DNA from: Cinnamomum chago
Taxonomy: Eukaryota > Streptophyta > Magnoliopsida > Laurales > Lauraceae
Length of the DNA: 64,000 nucleotides
Direction: 5' to 3'
Assembly (NCBI GenBank): GCA_038049695.1
Contig: CP142451.1
Span: forward strand, 34,704,001 to 34,768,000
Part shown: positions 24,601 through 34,646 of the stretch, piece by piece
How the letters are laid out: each line of letters starts with the position of its first letter
How positions within the stretch are numbered: position 1 is the first letter of the stretch
Made by a program: the position numbers and the translations under genes
Notes under the pieces: generated by a model
What the model was told of the DNA's origin: nothing
The model's input: the letters and a program-made list of their open reading frames with translations, nothing else
The model's database searches: none

Positions 24601-24824
24601 TTCTTAGAATTTGTAGTGGGCTTTCGTTTCTCATCTTCACTTAATTTAATTCCATTAAAGGTGAGGTTATTTGATGGTTATTTTTGGATATTCATCTTTG
24701 ATTTTTCATTTTTAATTGCTTATAGAAAGACGAAGTCTTAGAATACCTAGTTACTGACTTATATGTATCTAATAGGCAGAAATGTTTGTTAGTTACACAT
24801 TCTCTCTCTTTCTCTTGCCTGTAG
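21650..24824. other. CACTA interior, non-coding as far as visible
   Basis: AT-rich sequence with short A runs and a (CA)n near 22645-22660. I see no second transposon gene. It contains the repeats at 24163-24570. It could be captured plant DNA, since a P450 exon follows at 24825. Confidence 0.5.
24163..24570 (+). repeat. imperfect direct repeats around gcatagaatgcataagaatt
   Basis: Units begin at 24163, 24294 and 24504. The first two are nearly identical over about 90 bp (gcggtttattaaatag and ggggtggaggatatgagg are shared). The third is a diverged partial copy. Confidence 0.8.
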
Positions 24825-24903
24825 GTAGTAGAAGAAACAATAAGGATAGCAAATATTTCACCAACAATATTCCGATGGGCTAATGAAGATGTTGATTACC
24901 AAG
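24825..24903 (+). pseudogene. single cytochrome P450 exon (CYP85-clan type), stranded
   Basis: A pyrimidine-rich acceptor (ctctctttctcttgcctgtag) ends at 24824, and a GT donor follows 24903. The 79-base exon reads VVEETIRIANIS, then TIFRWANEDVDYQG. It matches the K-helix ExxR motif (EETIR) and following strand of CYP85-clan P450s such as CYP85, CYP87, CYP88 or CYP707 (pattern VVEETLRxANxxxxxFRxAxxDVxxxG). The exon borders fall where many of these genes have introns. I could not find neighbouring exons, including the haem-binding cysteine loop. The host CACTA element probably captured a genic fragment. Confidence 0.7.
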
Positions 24904-25096
24904 GTAATTAGAAAATTGATCAAAATAGAAACTTATGGATAAATGAAAATATTGAAAGCATTTCTATTTATGGGTTGCATGTTACAGAATACTCAAAGAT
25001 TGCCAGGTTATTGTTTGGATTAGACACATTCGCACAGACTCAGACAACTTCCAAGATCCAACATAATCTGATATAATCCAAAATAATTAAAAAAAC

Positions 25097-25127
25097 ACTA
25101 CAACAGTATACACATTTAGCAGACGGA
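25097..25127 (+). other. internal CACTA-like terminus
   Basis: CACTACAACAGTATACACAT followed by TTAGCAGACG resembles the true left terminus of the element (CACTACAACAAACTGCAC...TTTAGCGACG). It lies inside the CACTA, just left of a gaga-rich stretch and the Copia LTR. It may mark a second, nested or chimeric CACTA end. Confidence 0.4.
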
Positions 25128-25189
25128 GAGAGCGAGAGAAAGAGCAGAGAGATCGAGCGAGATAGAGCGCAGTAAGATCGAGAGAGAGA

Positions 25190-26777
25190 TGTTAGAGTTT
25201 TTATTTTGTTGCAATTTGATAGGATGTATTCATTTTCATAGCTTGACCTCTCATTCTTTCATGTTCTTAATCTTAGGATCTTCATGCATATTTCTCATTC
25301 ATAATCTTTGTTTTTATCATATGTTATGCATGGTTTTAAAATTCGTTATGTCTCTTAAGTTCATGAAGTTTTAAGTTCGGATTTTCAAGCCTCCAAGTGT
25401 TTATTCCTTAAGTTCAAAAATCATTTCAAGCTTTCCAAAGTTTTCTTCTTTAAATCCATATTTTAGTTTGAAAGTTTCATGTCTTTAGAAAATCAATTTT
25501 CATCCTTTTTTAGTCATGAATCCAAGCTTGATCTCTGTGCCTCAAGCCCCCTAGAAAAGCAGCCCTTTTTATTTCAACTTTCTTAAATTTCAGAAATTCA
25601 GGGCAATCTCCAAGTCGACCTGCTTGTGTGGCCAGTCGACCAGGTCCGAGCACATGCGGGTCGACAGGGAAAAATGGTCGTTAGCCTCTCCAACGAACAT
25701 TTTTATAGCCGTTGTGTGTACCCGGTAGACCCGGCCCTGTATCAGGTCGACTGGGCACTAGCCTTTGGGAACTTTTTCTTTATAAAAAGTGACTTTTTGT
25801 TTGGAAAAAGTTGCTGAATTTTGGAGGACTTTTGAGGCCAAGGAAGAGCAACTTTTCAAGAGCATTTGTGAAGGGATTATGAAGCCATTCCATTTATTAA
25901 ACCTTTGATCTTCAAATGGGTGTGCTTTCTAAATCTCAAGTTCTATTTCATGCTTCGTTTCTAAATCTTTGTTTTTCTTTTAAGCATGTCAAATAGTTGC
26001 CTTTCTTCTTGAGATGTTGTGTTTCATTCTATGCTTTAAACTTTGAAATCTCTTAGCTTTATGAAATCAACATATGATTTATCATTCACATGAGTTATGA
26101 ATCTTTGTTTTCAAATCTAACTTTTTAATCTTAAGATTATATATACTTTTTCTATTCAAGTTTGATCTTTTTGGAAAACCATATGTTTGTCAAACAACTC
26201 TTTCTCATACATATGATTATCATCTTTGCATCATTTAAAGTTTCATCTTTTTAAAAAAGAGATAGAGTGATTTCTAGTATATGCATTATTCATAGACTTT
26301 GTCATTCATATGCATGCTTTTAGAAGTTAAGTTTTTATTTTCTATTCAGCCTTTTTAGAGGCACTCATTTGCACTTACATTGTTCCCTTAATCCATGCAT
26401 TCATAGGCATTTTACTTAAGAGAAAACCTCTTGTTGTTAAGATTGGTGCTTAGCCTTGAAAAGCATATTTTATGTTGTAAAGGTTTATGCTTAGCCTTGA
26501 AAAGCATAGTGATATATTTGTAAGGTTTGAGGTAATCCTAAACCTTAATTTGAGTTAGTGGAAATCCGGTAGGTTTACCGGGAGTGGATGTAGGCAAGTT
26601 GGCCGAACCACTATAAATATGTGTGTTATGGTGATTGATCTCTTGCTTTCTTTATATGGATGATGTCCTTTTGTTGAATGAAGATTGTAGTTGCCTAAAA
26701 GAATTAAAATTGGTCTAGGTTCTTAGAGCTCACACTATTCACCCCCCCCCTCTCTAAGATTCGTTCTTGGACTTTCA
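25190..26777 (+). repeat. 5' LTR of the SIRE-like Copia
   Basis: It starts TGTTAGAG and ends GGACTTTCA. It contains a GTCGAC-rich segment near 25614-25750, two agcctt hairpin units at 26446-26508, a TATA motif ctataaat at 26611-26618 and a C-run near its end. Confidence 0.9.
26611..26618 (+). promoter_or_regulatory. LTR TATA box (5' copy of the SIRE-like element)
   Basis: CTATAAAT lies in the conserved context ggccgaaccactataaat. The same context occurs in the 3' LTR (46485-46492), in all three LTRs of the nested element and, inverted and mutated, in the remnant at 52867-52874. Confidence 0.65.
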
Positions 26778-26778
26778 A

Positions 26779-26790
26779 TTGATATCAGAG
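26779..26790 (+). other. primer binding site, tRNA-Met type
   Basis: ttgatatcagag begins two bases after the 5' LTR and resembles the tggtatcagagc site of most plant Copia elements. Confidence 0.75.
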
Positions 26791-27274
26791 AAAGGTTGCT
26801 CTTGTTTAGGTTTAATCACCTAGAGTTAGAATCCTAGTGAGTGTTTTTCTTTTGTTGCCACCATGCAAACTCATTTGGGTGAAGGGAATTGTTAGGAATT
26901 TTGTATATTGCAATTTGATGGATGCATTAACATTCAAGCATCATTTGATTTACACACTTATGCATTGATTTAGATAATCTTGAAATCTTGATTTATACAT
27001 GCATTGTTTTTAAGATTTGTAAAAGTATTGATTTATGCATGTTTTGTTTCTAATCTTGGATGCATTTGTTTTGGAAAAGAGTTTTTAGAAATCAAGCAAG
27101 CCATTGGATTTAAAGTTTCGAATCATTTTAGGCTTTTTATGTTTCGTGTTTTTAAACCACTTAGTTTGATTTAAAACATGTTTCCAAGCTTGATTTATTG
27201 GCCCAAAAATCCCCTCCAAGAAAAACCTTTAAATATGCAAAAGTTGGGAATTTTGGTCCCAGGGGGTCGACCTG

Positions 27275-27325
27275 CAGTGTGGCCGGTCGACAGGGCCCAA
27301 GGGACCCGGTCGACCGGCCACACTG
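27275..27325. repeat. 17-bp perfect GC-rich hairpin in the LTR
   Basis: CAGTGTGGCCGGTCGAC (27275-27291) pairs with GTCGACCGGCCACACTG (27309-27325) across a loop of 17 bases. Identical copies lie at 32924-32974 and 38576-38626. It forms a GC island in an AT-rich LTR. Confidence 0.9.
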
Positions 27326-28167
27326 CCAGGTCGACCGGGGGCACGCAGGAACTCAACTTTTTTAGTATATATTGAAGTTCATTCCTTTTCAAATGTTAGA
27401 GATTTTGAAGACTCTTTTGAGGAGCTTTGAGACAAAGAAAAGGGGATGAAGTAAGAGAGACCAAACAGTCATTTGGAGAGCTAAAGTTTGGATTAATGAA
27501 GTTAAATCTCTAAGTAAGCTCTACCTCTCTTAATCATAAGTTATATGCTTTGTTTAAATTATTGGTAAATGATTTGTAGCATGATAACTATGATGTGTTG
27601 AATCCATTCTTTTCTTAATCTTTGATCTAATTAAGATTGGATTCTTCACTTTGTTTTCAAACCAAGTTTTGATTTAAAATCTTCATTAATCATGCTTAGC
27701 CTAAATCTTCGATTTCTTTTAGCATGATTCATTTTCTTGGTTGAAACTCAATTTGTTGTTTTCATTCATTTAAACTTTAGTTAAATTAATTTGGTTTTGA
27801 AAACAACATTGCACATGCATCACATGTTCTAAGTTAGTCATTTTCATACAACTTGCGAGTCTTTGATTTTCATGTCATTAACAAGTTGTTTCTCATACAT
27901 GTGATTTGCATTAAACTTCAATCAAATCATTTATGTGCCTTAAACTTTGAAATGCTTTGAGAATATATTTGAATGAGCCTTCTTTTTAAACTTGATTGAA
28001 GTTATCACACACACACATCATGAGCATACACATTTGCATTCATATAGTGTTTGTGTGAGTTGATTTACACTTTCATATTAGCCTATTTAAGAGGCAACAT
28101 CATTGTGCTTAAATTGTATCTCTTAGAGTGTTCTTGAAGAGACACCTTCTTAGAGAATTTCTACATT

Positions 28168-28308
28168 TGTAAAGGTTATTGCTTAGCCTAAGAAAAGCAT
28201 TGTGTAAAGATTATTGCTTAGCCTTGAAAAGCATCTTGTAAAGGTTGTTGTTGAGCCTAGAAAAACAACATTGTAAAGGTTATTGCTTAGCCTAGTAAAA
28301 AGCATACT
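28168..28308 (+). promoter_or_regulatory. four ~34-bp tandem units upstream of the LTR TATA box
   Basis: Each unit starts TGTAAAGG/ATT and contains an AGCCT loop flanked by short arms: TGCTT/AAGCA in units 1, 2 and 4, and TGTTGTT/AACAACA in unit 3. The array ends about 70 bp before CTATAAAT. Copies lie at the same place in LTR2 and LTR3. The position suggests an upstream activating array, by analogy with other plant LTRs. Confidence 0.65.
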
Positions 28309-28375
28309 TAGTGGAAATCCGGTGGGGTGATTGGATCACAAGCCGGTGGTGGACGTAGGCATTGAGGCCGAACCA

Positions 28376-28383
28376 CTATAAAT
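28376..28383 (+). promoter_or_regulatory. TATA box of LTR1
   Basis: CTATAAAT within gccgaaccactataaatcc. The same motif lies at 34025-34032 (LTR2) and 39677-39684 (LTR3). Transcription would be expected to start about 30 bp downstream. Confidence 0.65.
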
Positions 28384-28570
28384 CCTTTGTGTTGTGGTGC
28401 TTGCTTTTGTGGTGATTGTTTATATTGGCTTCTGCATTTAGATTGTTTATCATCACTTGTGACTAGTTTATATTAAGAATTTAGAATTTGTCTAAATTGG
28501 TCATATTTGTAGCACACCCTATTCACCCCCCCCCCCCCCCCCTCTCGGGTTAGGATCCAAGGACTTTCAA

Positions 28571-28584
28571 TTGATATCAGAGCC
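28571..28584 (+). other. primer binding site of the nested element, first unit
   Basis: ttgatatcagagcc directly follows LTR1 and matches the tRNA-Met-type site. The second copy lies at 34223-34236. Confidence 0.75.
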
Positions 28585-28994
28585 TCGTGCTCTATCTTTT
28601 AGGATCAAGTGTTAGGAACTCTTGATTAGGTGTAAAGACCTAGAGTCAAAACCCTAGAGTTGTGCTTACATGAAAAATCATTAGAATGGATTCCACTATG
28701 ATAGATAGTTTAGATTCTTTTGTAGATTCTTCTAGACCCCTCCTTCTTCCTTCTATTGGAGATTCAAACTCTCAAACTAATGAATCTTAATGTGACATAA
28801 AAGAAGAAGATTATAATGAAAATGAAGAAGATCTTCAACAAGCCTTTGAGGAATTATATGAATTATCCTTAGAGCTTGAAAAGAAAAACAAAAAGTTAAG
28901 AGAAGAATCTAAAAGACTAAACAAAGAGCTAGTCTCTTCAAAAGATGAGCTTAGAGAGAAAGAAGAAGTAATACTATGTCTAGACTCTAAGTTC

Positions 28995-30122
28995 ATGATC
29001 TCTTTAAATAACCTATCTAATACCAAAGATGAACTAAATGAATTAAAGATAGGAAATGATGATCTTAAAAAGGAAAATTTAAACCTAAGAGATCAATTAA
29101 AAAGGCAAGACAAAGACTTTATCAATTTAGAATCCAAGTTGACAATTTCCATGGAAAACATGTCAAATGTTCAAAGTAAGTTAAAAACCTTAGAACTTGG
29201 ATCTAATGTTGTTAATGAACTTAATTTCAAATTAAAACTTGCCAATGAAGAGCTAATCAAATATAAGGAAATTGAAAATGATATTTTAAAAGTCAAAAAT
29301 GAAAATTCAATCCTTATAACCAAAGTCACTCAACTTGAAGGATATAAACAAAAGTATGAGTGCAAGTTTACCCAAAGTGAAGAGAGACTTGAAAAGTTAT
29401 TTAAATTGGGTAAACCTCATGGAGATAGGACGGGTCTTGGATTTAATAGGAATATGTCACATGACCCTAAATTCACTAACACTTTTGTGAAAGGTGAGTC
29501 ATCTTTCTCTAGCACTCTTTCTCCTTTGCCCAAAACTAAATGTATTTATTGTGGCATTGAAGGGCATTTTAGGTTTGAGTGCAAACTAAGAAGAAGCCAT
29601 GTGTCTAAACCCATCTTTGAACCCAAAAAGGTAGAATCTAAATCTATGAAGCGTAAGACACTAAAAATCAAGGAAGACTCCAAGAAGACTAAAAAAGTTA
29701 AATCATTTAAAATGGAGTCTCTTAAGATAGATTCTAAAAAGTTTAAACAAGTTAAACCAAGCTTAAAAGAATCTATGAGCAAAAAGCTTCTCAACCTATC
29801 TCCCTTAAATCAACCCATAAAAGAACTTTTGAAGAAAATAGCCAAGTTAAATTTAAAATTCAAAAGTCATATAAAGGAAGAAAACAAGAAGAAAAGAAAA
29901 GTGAATCAATCCCCAAAGAAACAAACTCACCAACATCAGAAGACTAATCACCAATCTAAGCTAAATTTAGTAAAATCTAAATATCATGGTGATAAGTTCA
30001 AATTGAAAATTTATCAAGTCAAATCTCCTATAGTTGGTGGGACTCCTAAACTAGACCTCAAAGTTCAACCATCTCAAGACCTTAGGTGGATTCCTAAAGT
30101 TAGATACTTAGACAAACCTTAA
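28995..30122 (+). CDS. gag-like coiled-coil protein with CCHC zinc knuckle, first copy
   Basis: A 375-residue frame, whose reading frame stays open for some 200 bases upstream of this ATG. Residues 1-125 are a Lys/Glu/Leu-rich coiled coil (heptad-like NLSNTKDELNEL, LKLANEELIKYKEIEN). Near residue 143 is GKPHGDRTGLGFNR, which matches YGDKSGIGFE in the SIRE-like element nearby. A CX2CX4HX4C knuckle (CIYCGIEGHFRFEC) lies near residues 183-196. A strongly basic tail follows (KKTKKVKSF, KKKRKVNQSPKK). It corresponds to the gag-to-protease linker of SIRE-like Copia elements. It should bind element RNA and perhaps assemble with a partner's gag. It encodes no enzyme. Confidence 0.7.
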   Translation: MISLNNLSNTKDELNELKIGNDDLKKENLNLRDQLKRQDKDFINLESKLTISMENMSNVQSKLKTLELGSNVVNELNFKLKLANEELIKYKEIENDILKVKNENSILITKVTQLEGYKQKYECKFTQSEERLEKLFKLGKPHGDRTGLGFNRNMSHDPKFTNTFVKGESSFSSTLSPLPKTKCIYCGIEGHFRFECKLRRSHVSKPIFEPKKVESKSMKRKTLKIKEDSKKTKKVKSFKMESLKIDSKKFKQVKPSLKESMSKKLLNLSPLNQPIKELLKKIAKLNLKFKSHIKEENKKKRKVNQSPKKQTHQHQKTNHQSKLNLVKSKYHGDKFKLKIYQVKSPIVGGTPKLDLKVQPSQDLRWIPKVRYLDKP

Positions 30123-32133
30123 GGCCTTGACCCTCCTTGACCAACCTATCCTTTATAGTTAAATCATTTTGTTGGTCATGTTGCATTTGCATTTTGTTCT
30201 TTCTTAGTTACATTTCTTAAAATGCATTGTTTCTTTATGATCAATTGATTTTGTCTTCATGCACCATTCTAAGTTACATGTCATGGTTTTCAAAAACATT
30301 TGATTATAATTTCATCATGTTATAATTGCTTTTTGCTCATATTTAGTTATATGACTTGCATTGCATTTCTTAACATGATCGATTGATTGTGATTTCAAAA
30401 GCTTTCATAGCTAGATTATTCATGATCAATTGTTGTTGAATCATTTGTGTAGATGTCTTGGTAAGATTATTTGATCAAATGATTTAAATCAACTTAAGTT
30501 TTCCTTGGATTTCTAAGTTATACTTTTATATGAAAAATCATTGTTTTGAAAAATCAACTTGTATGTGTTTCATTTAAGTTATATCTTTTAAAATACAATG
30601 TTGAAAATTGTTCTTCAAAGTCATTCTTTTTATGCTTATTGTTGGATTTTGTTTATTGAAATGATTTGAAGATTGTATGAATGGAAATGCTCTAAAACAT
30701 CATCAGTTATAATCGTCAAAGCATGTTCCATGATTCTTATTTCCTTTTTCTTTTTGTTACATTATCTTAGAAATGGAAATGAATGTTGTTTGCATCCTTG
30801 CTTATTTGTTTACATTCTTTTTATATGCAAATGTCCATTGGTTCCATGTATGGTTGTGATATTAGTTATATTTGTAGAAACCATACTAGAACTCAAATCC
30901 ATCCTCTATGCCTTCTAGTCATTTCTTTTTGGATGGTTATGATGTTGATTCATGTATATTCTCTAAGTGATGTCATCCTTATACATGTTTCAACTTCATA
31001 GTAGTGTTCTTAATCATATGAAACTCCTTGAAATCCATTCATTGTATTTCTATATGTTTGATGGATATCTTAGTTGTTGAATTCATATGATTTTGACACT
31101 TTGAAAATTGCATGCATTTCCAAGATTATATCCTTTAGCATTGCAATTTACCTTGTTCATCACTATGCTCATTAGTCATATCATTATAAGTGTTGAATAT
31201 CCATTTATGTTGCTTGATGGAATTTTGTGTTTGTCACATCCTTGCTATTAATCATGTTGTCATATTCAATTGGTTTCATTTGGTATAATCTTCCATTGAT
31301 TTCATATCCAATTGATGTCTTATCTTGTGTATGTGATAGACCTTGTGTACATTGGATTGAACTTGAAAGTTATATGTTTTCATTCCATGTCACACTCCAT
31401 TAGCATCATAATTTTCATGATTGCCTCCTCTCTTGCTCATATAGGTATATCTCATGACCACCATGCTTATGTTTTCATTATCTTGGTTGGTTATTAGTTG
31501 AGGTTGGCTTCATGCTTGAAATTCATTTCACTCATCTTGCACATAATAGTCATATTTATTGTTTGAATGAAATGATTTCACAACTTACATAGCATATGAT
31601 TTTCATCATTAAATTGATTGATGCTATGTTTAGTAAACCCCATTGCATCATGGATAGCTCTAATTTGGATTTATCTTAATAGTTATATTCTTTATAACTC
31701 CATTTTAGAGTGGTTGATTTAATAGTCTTATCCTTAAATCTCAATTGGTATTCTTTGTTTTTCCAATTGGTATCCATGATTGCTTTTCTCATTAGACCTT
31801 GCTTTCTTTTGGTAATTTGATCATATTGAGCCTTATAGTTAAACGAATCTAATCATTTCCTTGAAGTTGACCCTCAATTGGTAAAACCATCCACTTCTTG
31901 AACCAAATAGTTATACCTTTGTCAAAAGTTTGACAAAAGAAGAGAATGGATTGAGGGGGAGTGTAAACCTTCATAGGAAGTATTAGTTTTGATCAAATTG
32001 ACCCTTGGATTGCCTTTGGACCCTTAGAGACTACTACCATACATGATCACCTGTTATGATTATCATTTTCGATTTCTTTTGTTAACAGGTGCTACTAATA
32101 GGTATTTTTCTTGTTTCATGTGTGTAGGTACCT
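30123..32133 (+). other. T-rich spacer of the nested element, non-coding
   Basis: About 2 kb with no long frame, rich in T on the plus strand. The word WAGTTAYA (for example ttagttatat, aagttatac, atagttata) recurs about ten times. The same sequence is repeated at 35775-37785. Confidence 0.6.
32048..32091 (+). repeat. inverted repeat CACCTGTTA...TAACAGGTG before the polypurine region
   Basis: Perfect 9-bp arms surround a 26-base loop, followed by gctactaata. The second dimer unit has it at 37700-37743. The related SIRE-like element has the same structure at 44696-44733 with one arm change and the same following word gctactaa. Confidence 0.8.
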
Positions 32134-32469
32134 TTGCAATTTAATGGCAAAGGGGGAGCGAGCATTCAAGTTCTCAAAAGGGTGAAGAGAATGTCAAAGC
32201 TTCCCAAGGGGAGAGTTGTGTATGATCTTCTACAGGGGGAGAGAATGCATATCTTGCCAAAGGGAGAGAGAGGCATGGTCAAAGGGGGAGAGCAAATAGA
32301 AAAAGAAAGCTTGGGAGCTAAAGAAGATGCTTGGCTAGAGAAGGAAAGAAGAAGAGAAAGCTTGAAGAATGATCAAGCACCAAGGATCAAGAAGATTGAA
32401 GAAAAGAGCCCAAGAGCCCAAGCTAAGAGGAGGAGCATCCAAGAAGATTTCAAGACTTGTCCAGCTTAG
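32134..32469 (+). other. 111-codon frame with repeated gggggag tracts
   Basis: The frame (MQFNGKGGASIQ..., Lys/Glu-rich) arises from a purine-rich region with several aaagggggag-like tracts leading to the true polypurine tract at 32527-32538. The SIRE-like element has the same arrangement at 44790-45042. I doubt it is a protein gene. It is repeated at 37786-38121. Confidence 0.4.
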
Positions 32470-32538
32470 GGGGAGCTGAAGACTTGGTGTGTTAATTCAA
32501 TGATGAGTAAGTTGTCATCAAATTGCAAAGGGGGAGAT

Positions 32539-34221
32539 TGTTAGGAATTTTGTATATTGCAATTTGATGGATGCATTAACATTCAAGCATCATTTAATTT
32601 ACACACTTATGCATTGATTTAGATCATCTTGAAATCTTGATTTATACATGCATTGTTTTTAAGATTTGTAAAAGTATTGATTTATGCATGTTTTGTTTCT
32701 AATCTTGGATGCATTTGTTTTGGAAAAGAGTTTTTAGAAATCAAGCAAGCCATTGGATTTAAAGTTTCGAATCATTTTAGGCTTTTTATGTTTCGTGTTT
32801 TTAAACCACTTAGTTTGATTTAAAACATGTTTCCAAGCTTGATTTATTGGCCCAAAAATCCCCTCCAAGAAAAACCTTTAAATATGCAAAAGTTGGGAAT
32901 TTTGGTCCCAGGGGGTCGACCTGCAGTGTGGCCGGTCGACAGGGCCCAAGGGACCCGGTCGACCGGCCACACTGCCAGGTCGACCGGGGGCACGCAGGAA
33001 CTCAACTTTTTTAGTATATATTGAAGTTCATTCCTTTTCAAATGTTAGAGATTTTGAAGACTCTTTTGAGGAGCTTTGAGACAAAGAAAAGGGGATGAAG
33101 TAAGAGAGACCAAACAGTCATTTGGAGAGCTAAAGTTTGGATTAATGAAGTTAAATCTCTAAGTAAGCTCTACCTCTCTTAATCATAAGTTATATGCTTT
33201 GTTTAAATTATTGGTAAATGATTTGTAGCATGATAACTATGATGTGTTGAATCCATTCTTTTCTTAATCTTTGATCTAATTAAGATTGGATTCTTCACTT
33301 TGTTTTCAAACCAAGTTTTGATTTAAAATCTTCATTAATCATGCTTAGCCTAAATCTTCGATTTCTTTTAGCATGATTCATTTTCTTGGTTGAAACTCAA
33401 TTTGTTGTTTTCATTCATTTAAACTTTAGTTAAATTAATTTGGTTTTGAAAACAACATTGCACATGCATCACATGTTCTAAGTTAGTCATTTTCATACAA
33501 CTTGCGAGTCTTTGATTTTCATGTCATTAACAAGTTGTTTCTCATACATGTGATTTGCATTAAACTTCAATCAAATCATTTATGTGCCTTAAACTTTGAA
33601 ATGCTTTGAGAATATATTTGAATGAGCCTTCTTTTTAAACTTGATTGAAGTTATCACACACACACATCATGAGCATACACATTTGCATTCATATAGTGTT
33701 TGTGTGAGTTGATTTACACTTTCATATTAGCCTATTTAAGAGGCAACATCATTGTGCTTAAATTGTATCTCTTAGAGTGTTCTTGAAGAGACACCTTCTT
33801 AGAGAATTTCTACATTTGTAAAGGTTATTGCTTAGCCTAAGAAAAGCATTGTGTAAAGATTATTGCTTAGCCTTGAAAAGCATCTTGTAAAGGTTGTTGT
33901 TGAGCCTAGAAAAACAACATTGTAAAGGTTATTGCTTAGCCTAGTAAAAAGCATACTTAGTGGAAATCCGGTGGGGTGATTGGATCACAAGCCGGTGGTG
34001 GACGTAGGCATTGAGGCCGAACCACTATAAATCCTTTGTGTTGTGGTGCTTGCTTTTGTGGTGATTGTTTATATTGGCTTCTGCATTTAGATTGTTTATC
34101 ATCACTTGTGACTAGTTTATATTAAGAATTTAGAATTTGTCTAAATTGGTCATATTTGTAGCACACCCTATTCACCCCCCCCCCCCCCCCCCCCTCTCGG
34201 GTTAGGATCCAAGGACTTTCA
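32539..34221 (+). repeat. LTR2, the shared middle LTR of the dimer
   Basis: 1683 bp. At its left end it carries the LTR3 states (atttaattt, gatcatc). At its right end it carries the LTR1 state (ctctcggg). It is therefore mosaic, as expected for a crossover between the 3' LTR of one copy and the 5' LTR of another. Confidence 0.85.
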
Positions 34222-34646
34222 ATTGATATCAGAGCCTCGTGCTCTATCTTTTAGGATCAAGTGTTAGGAACTCTTGATTAGGTGTAAAAACCTAGAGTCA
34301 AAACCCTAGAGTTGTGCTTACATGAAAAATCATTAGAATGGATTCCACTATGATAGATAGTTTAGATTCTTTTGTAGATTCTTCTAGACCCCTCCTTCTT
34401 CCTTCTATTGGAGATTCAAACTCTCAAACTAATGAATCTTAATGTGACATAAAAGAAGAAGATTATAATGAAAATGAAGAAGATCTTCAACAAGCCTTTG
34501 AGGAATTATATGAATTATCCTTAGAGCTTGAAAAGAAAAACAAAAAGTTAAGAGAAGAATCTAAAAGACTAAACAAAGAGCTAGTCTCTTCAAAAGATGA
34601 GCTTAGAGAGAAAGAAGAAGTAATACTATGTCTAGACTCTAAGTTC

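Larger units (their letters stand above)
26890..28569 (+). repeat. LTR1 of the nested dimer
   Basis: TGTTAGGAAT...GGACTTTCA, 1680 bp. Diagnostic states are atttgattt and gataatc near the left end, and ctctcggg near the right end. Confidence 0.9.

Noticed and set aside
27178-27375. 65-codon frames on both strands in each nested LTR (also at 32827 and 38479)
   Set aside because: They are produced by the GTCGAC hairpin and mirror each other on the two strands. They sit inside an LTR, so they are not genes.
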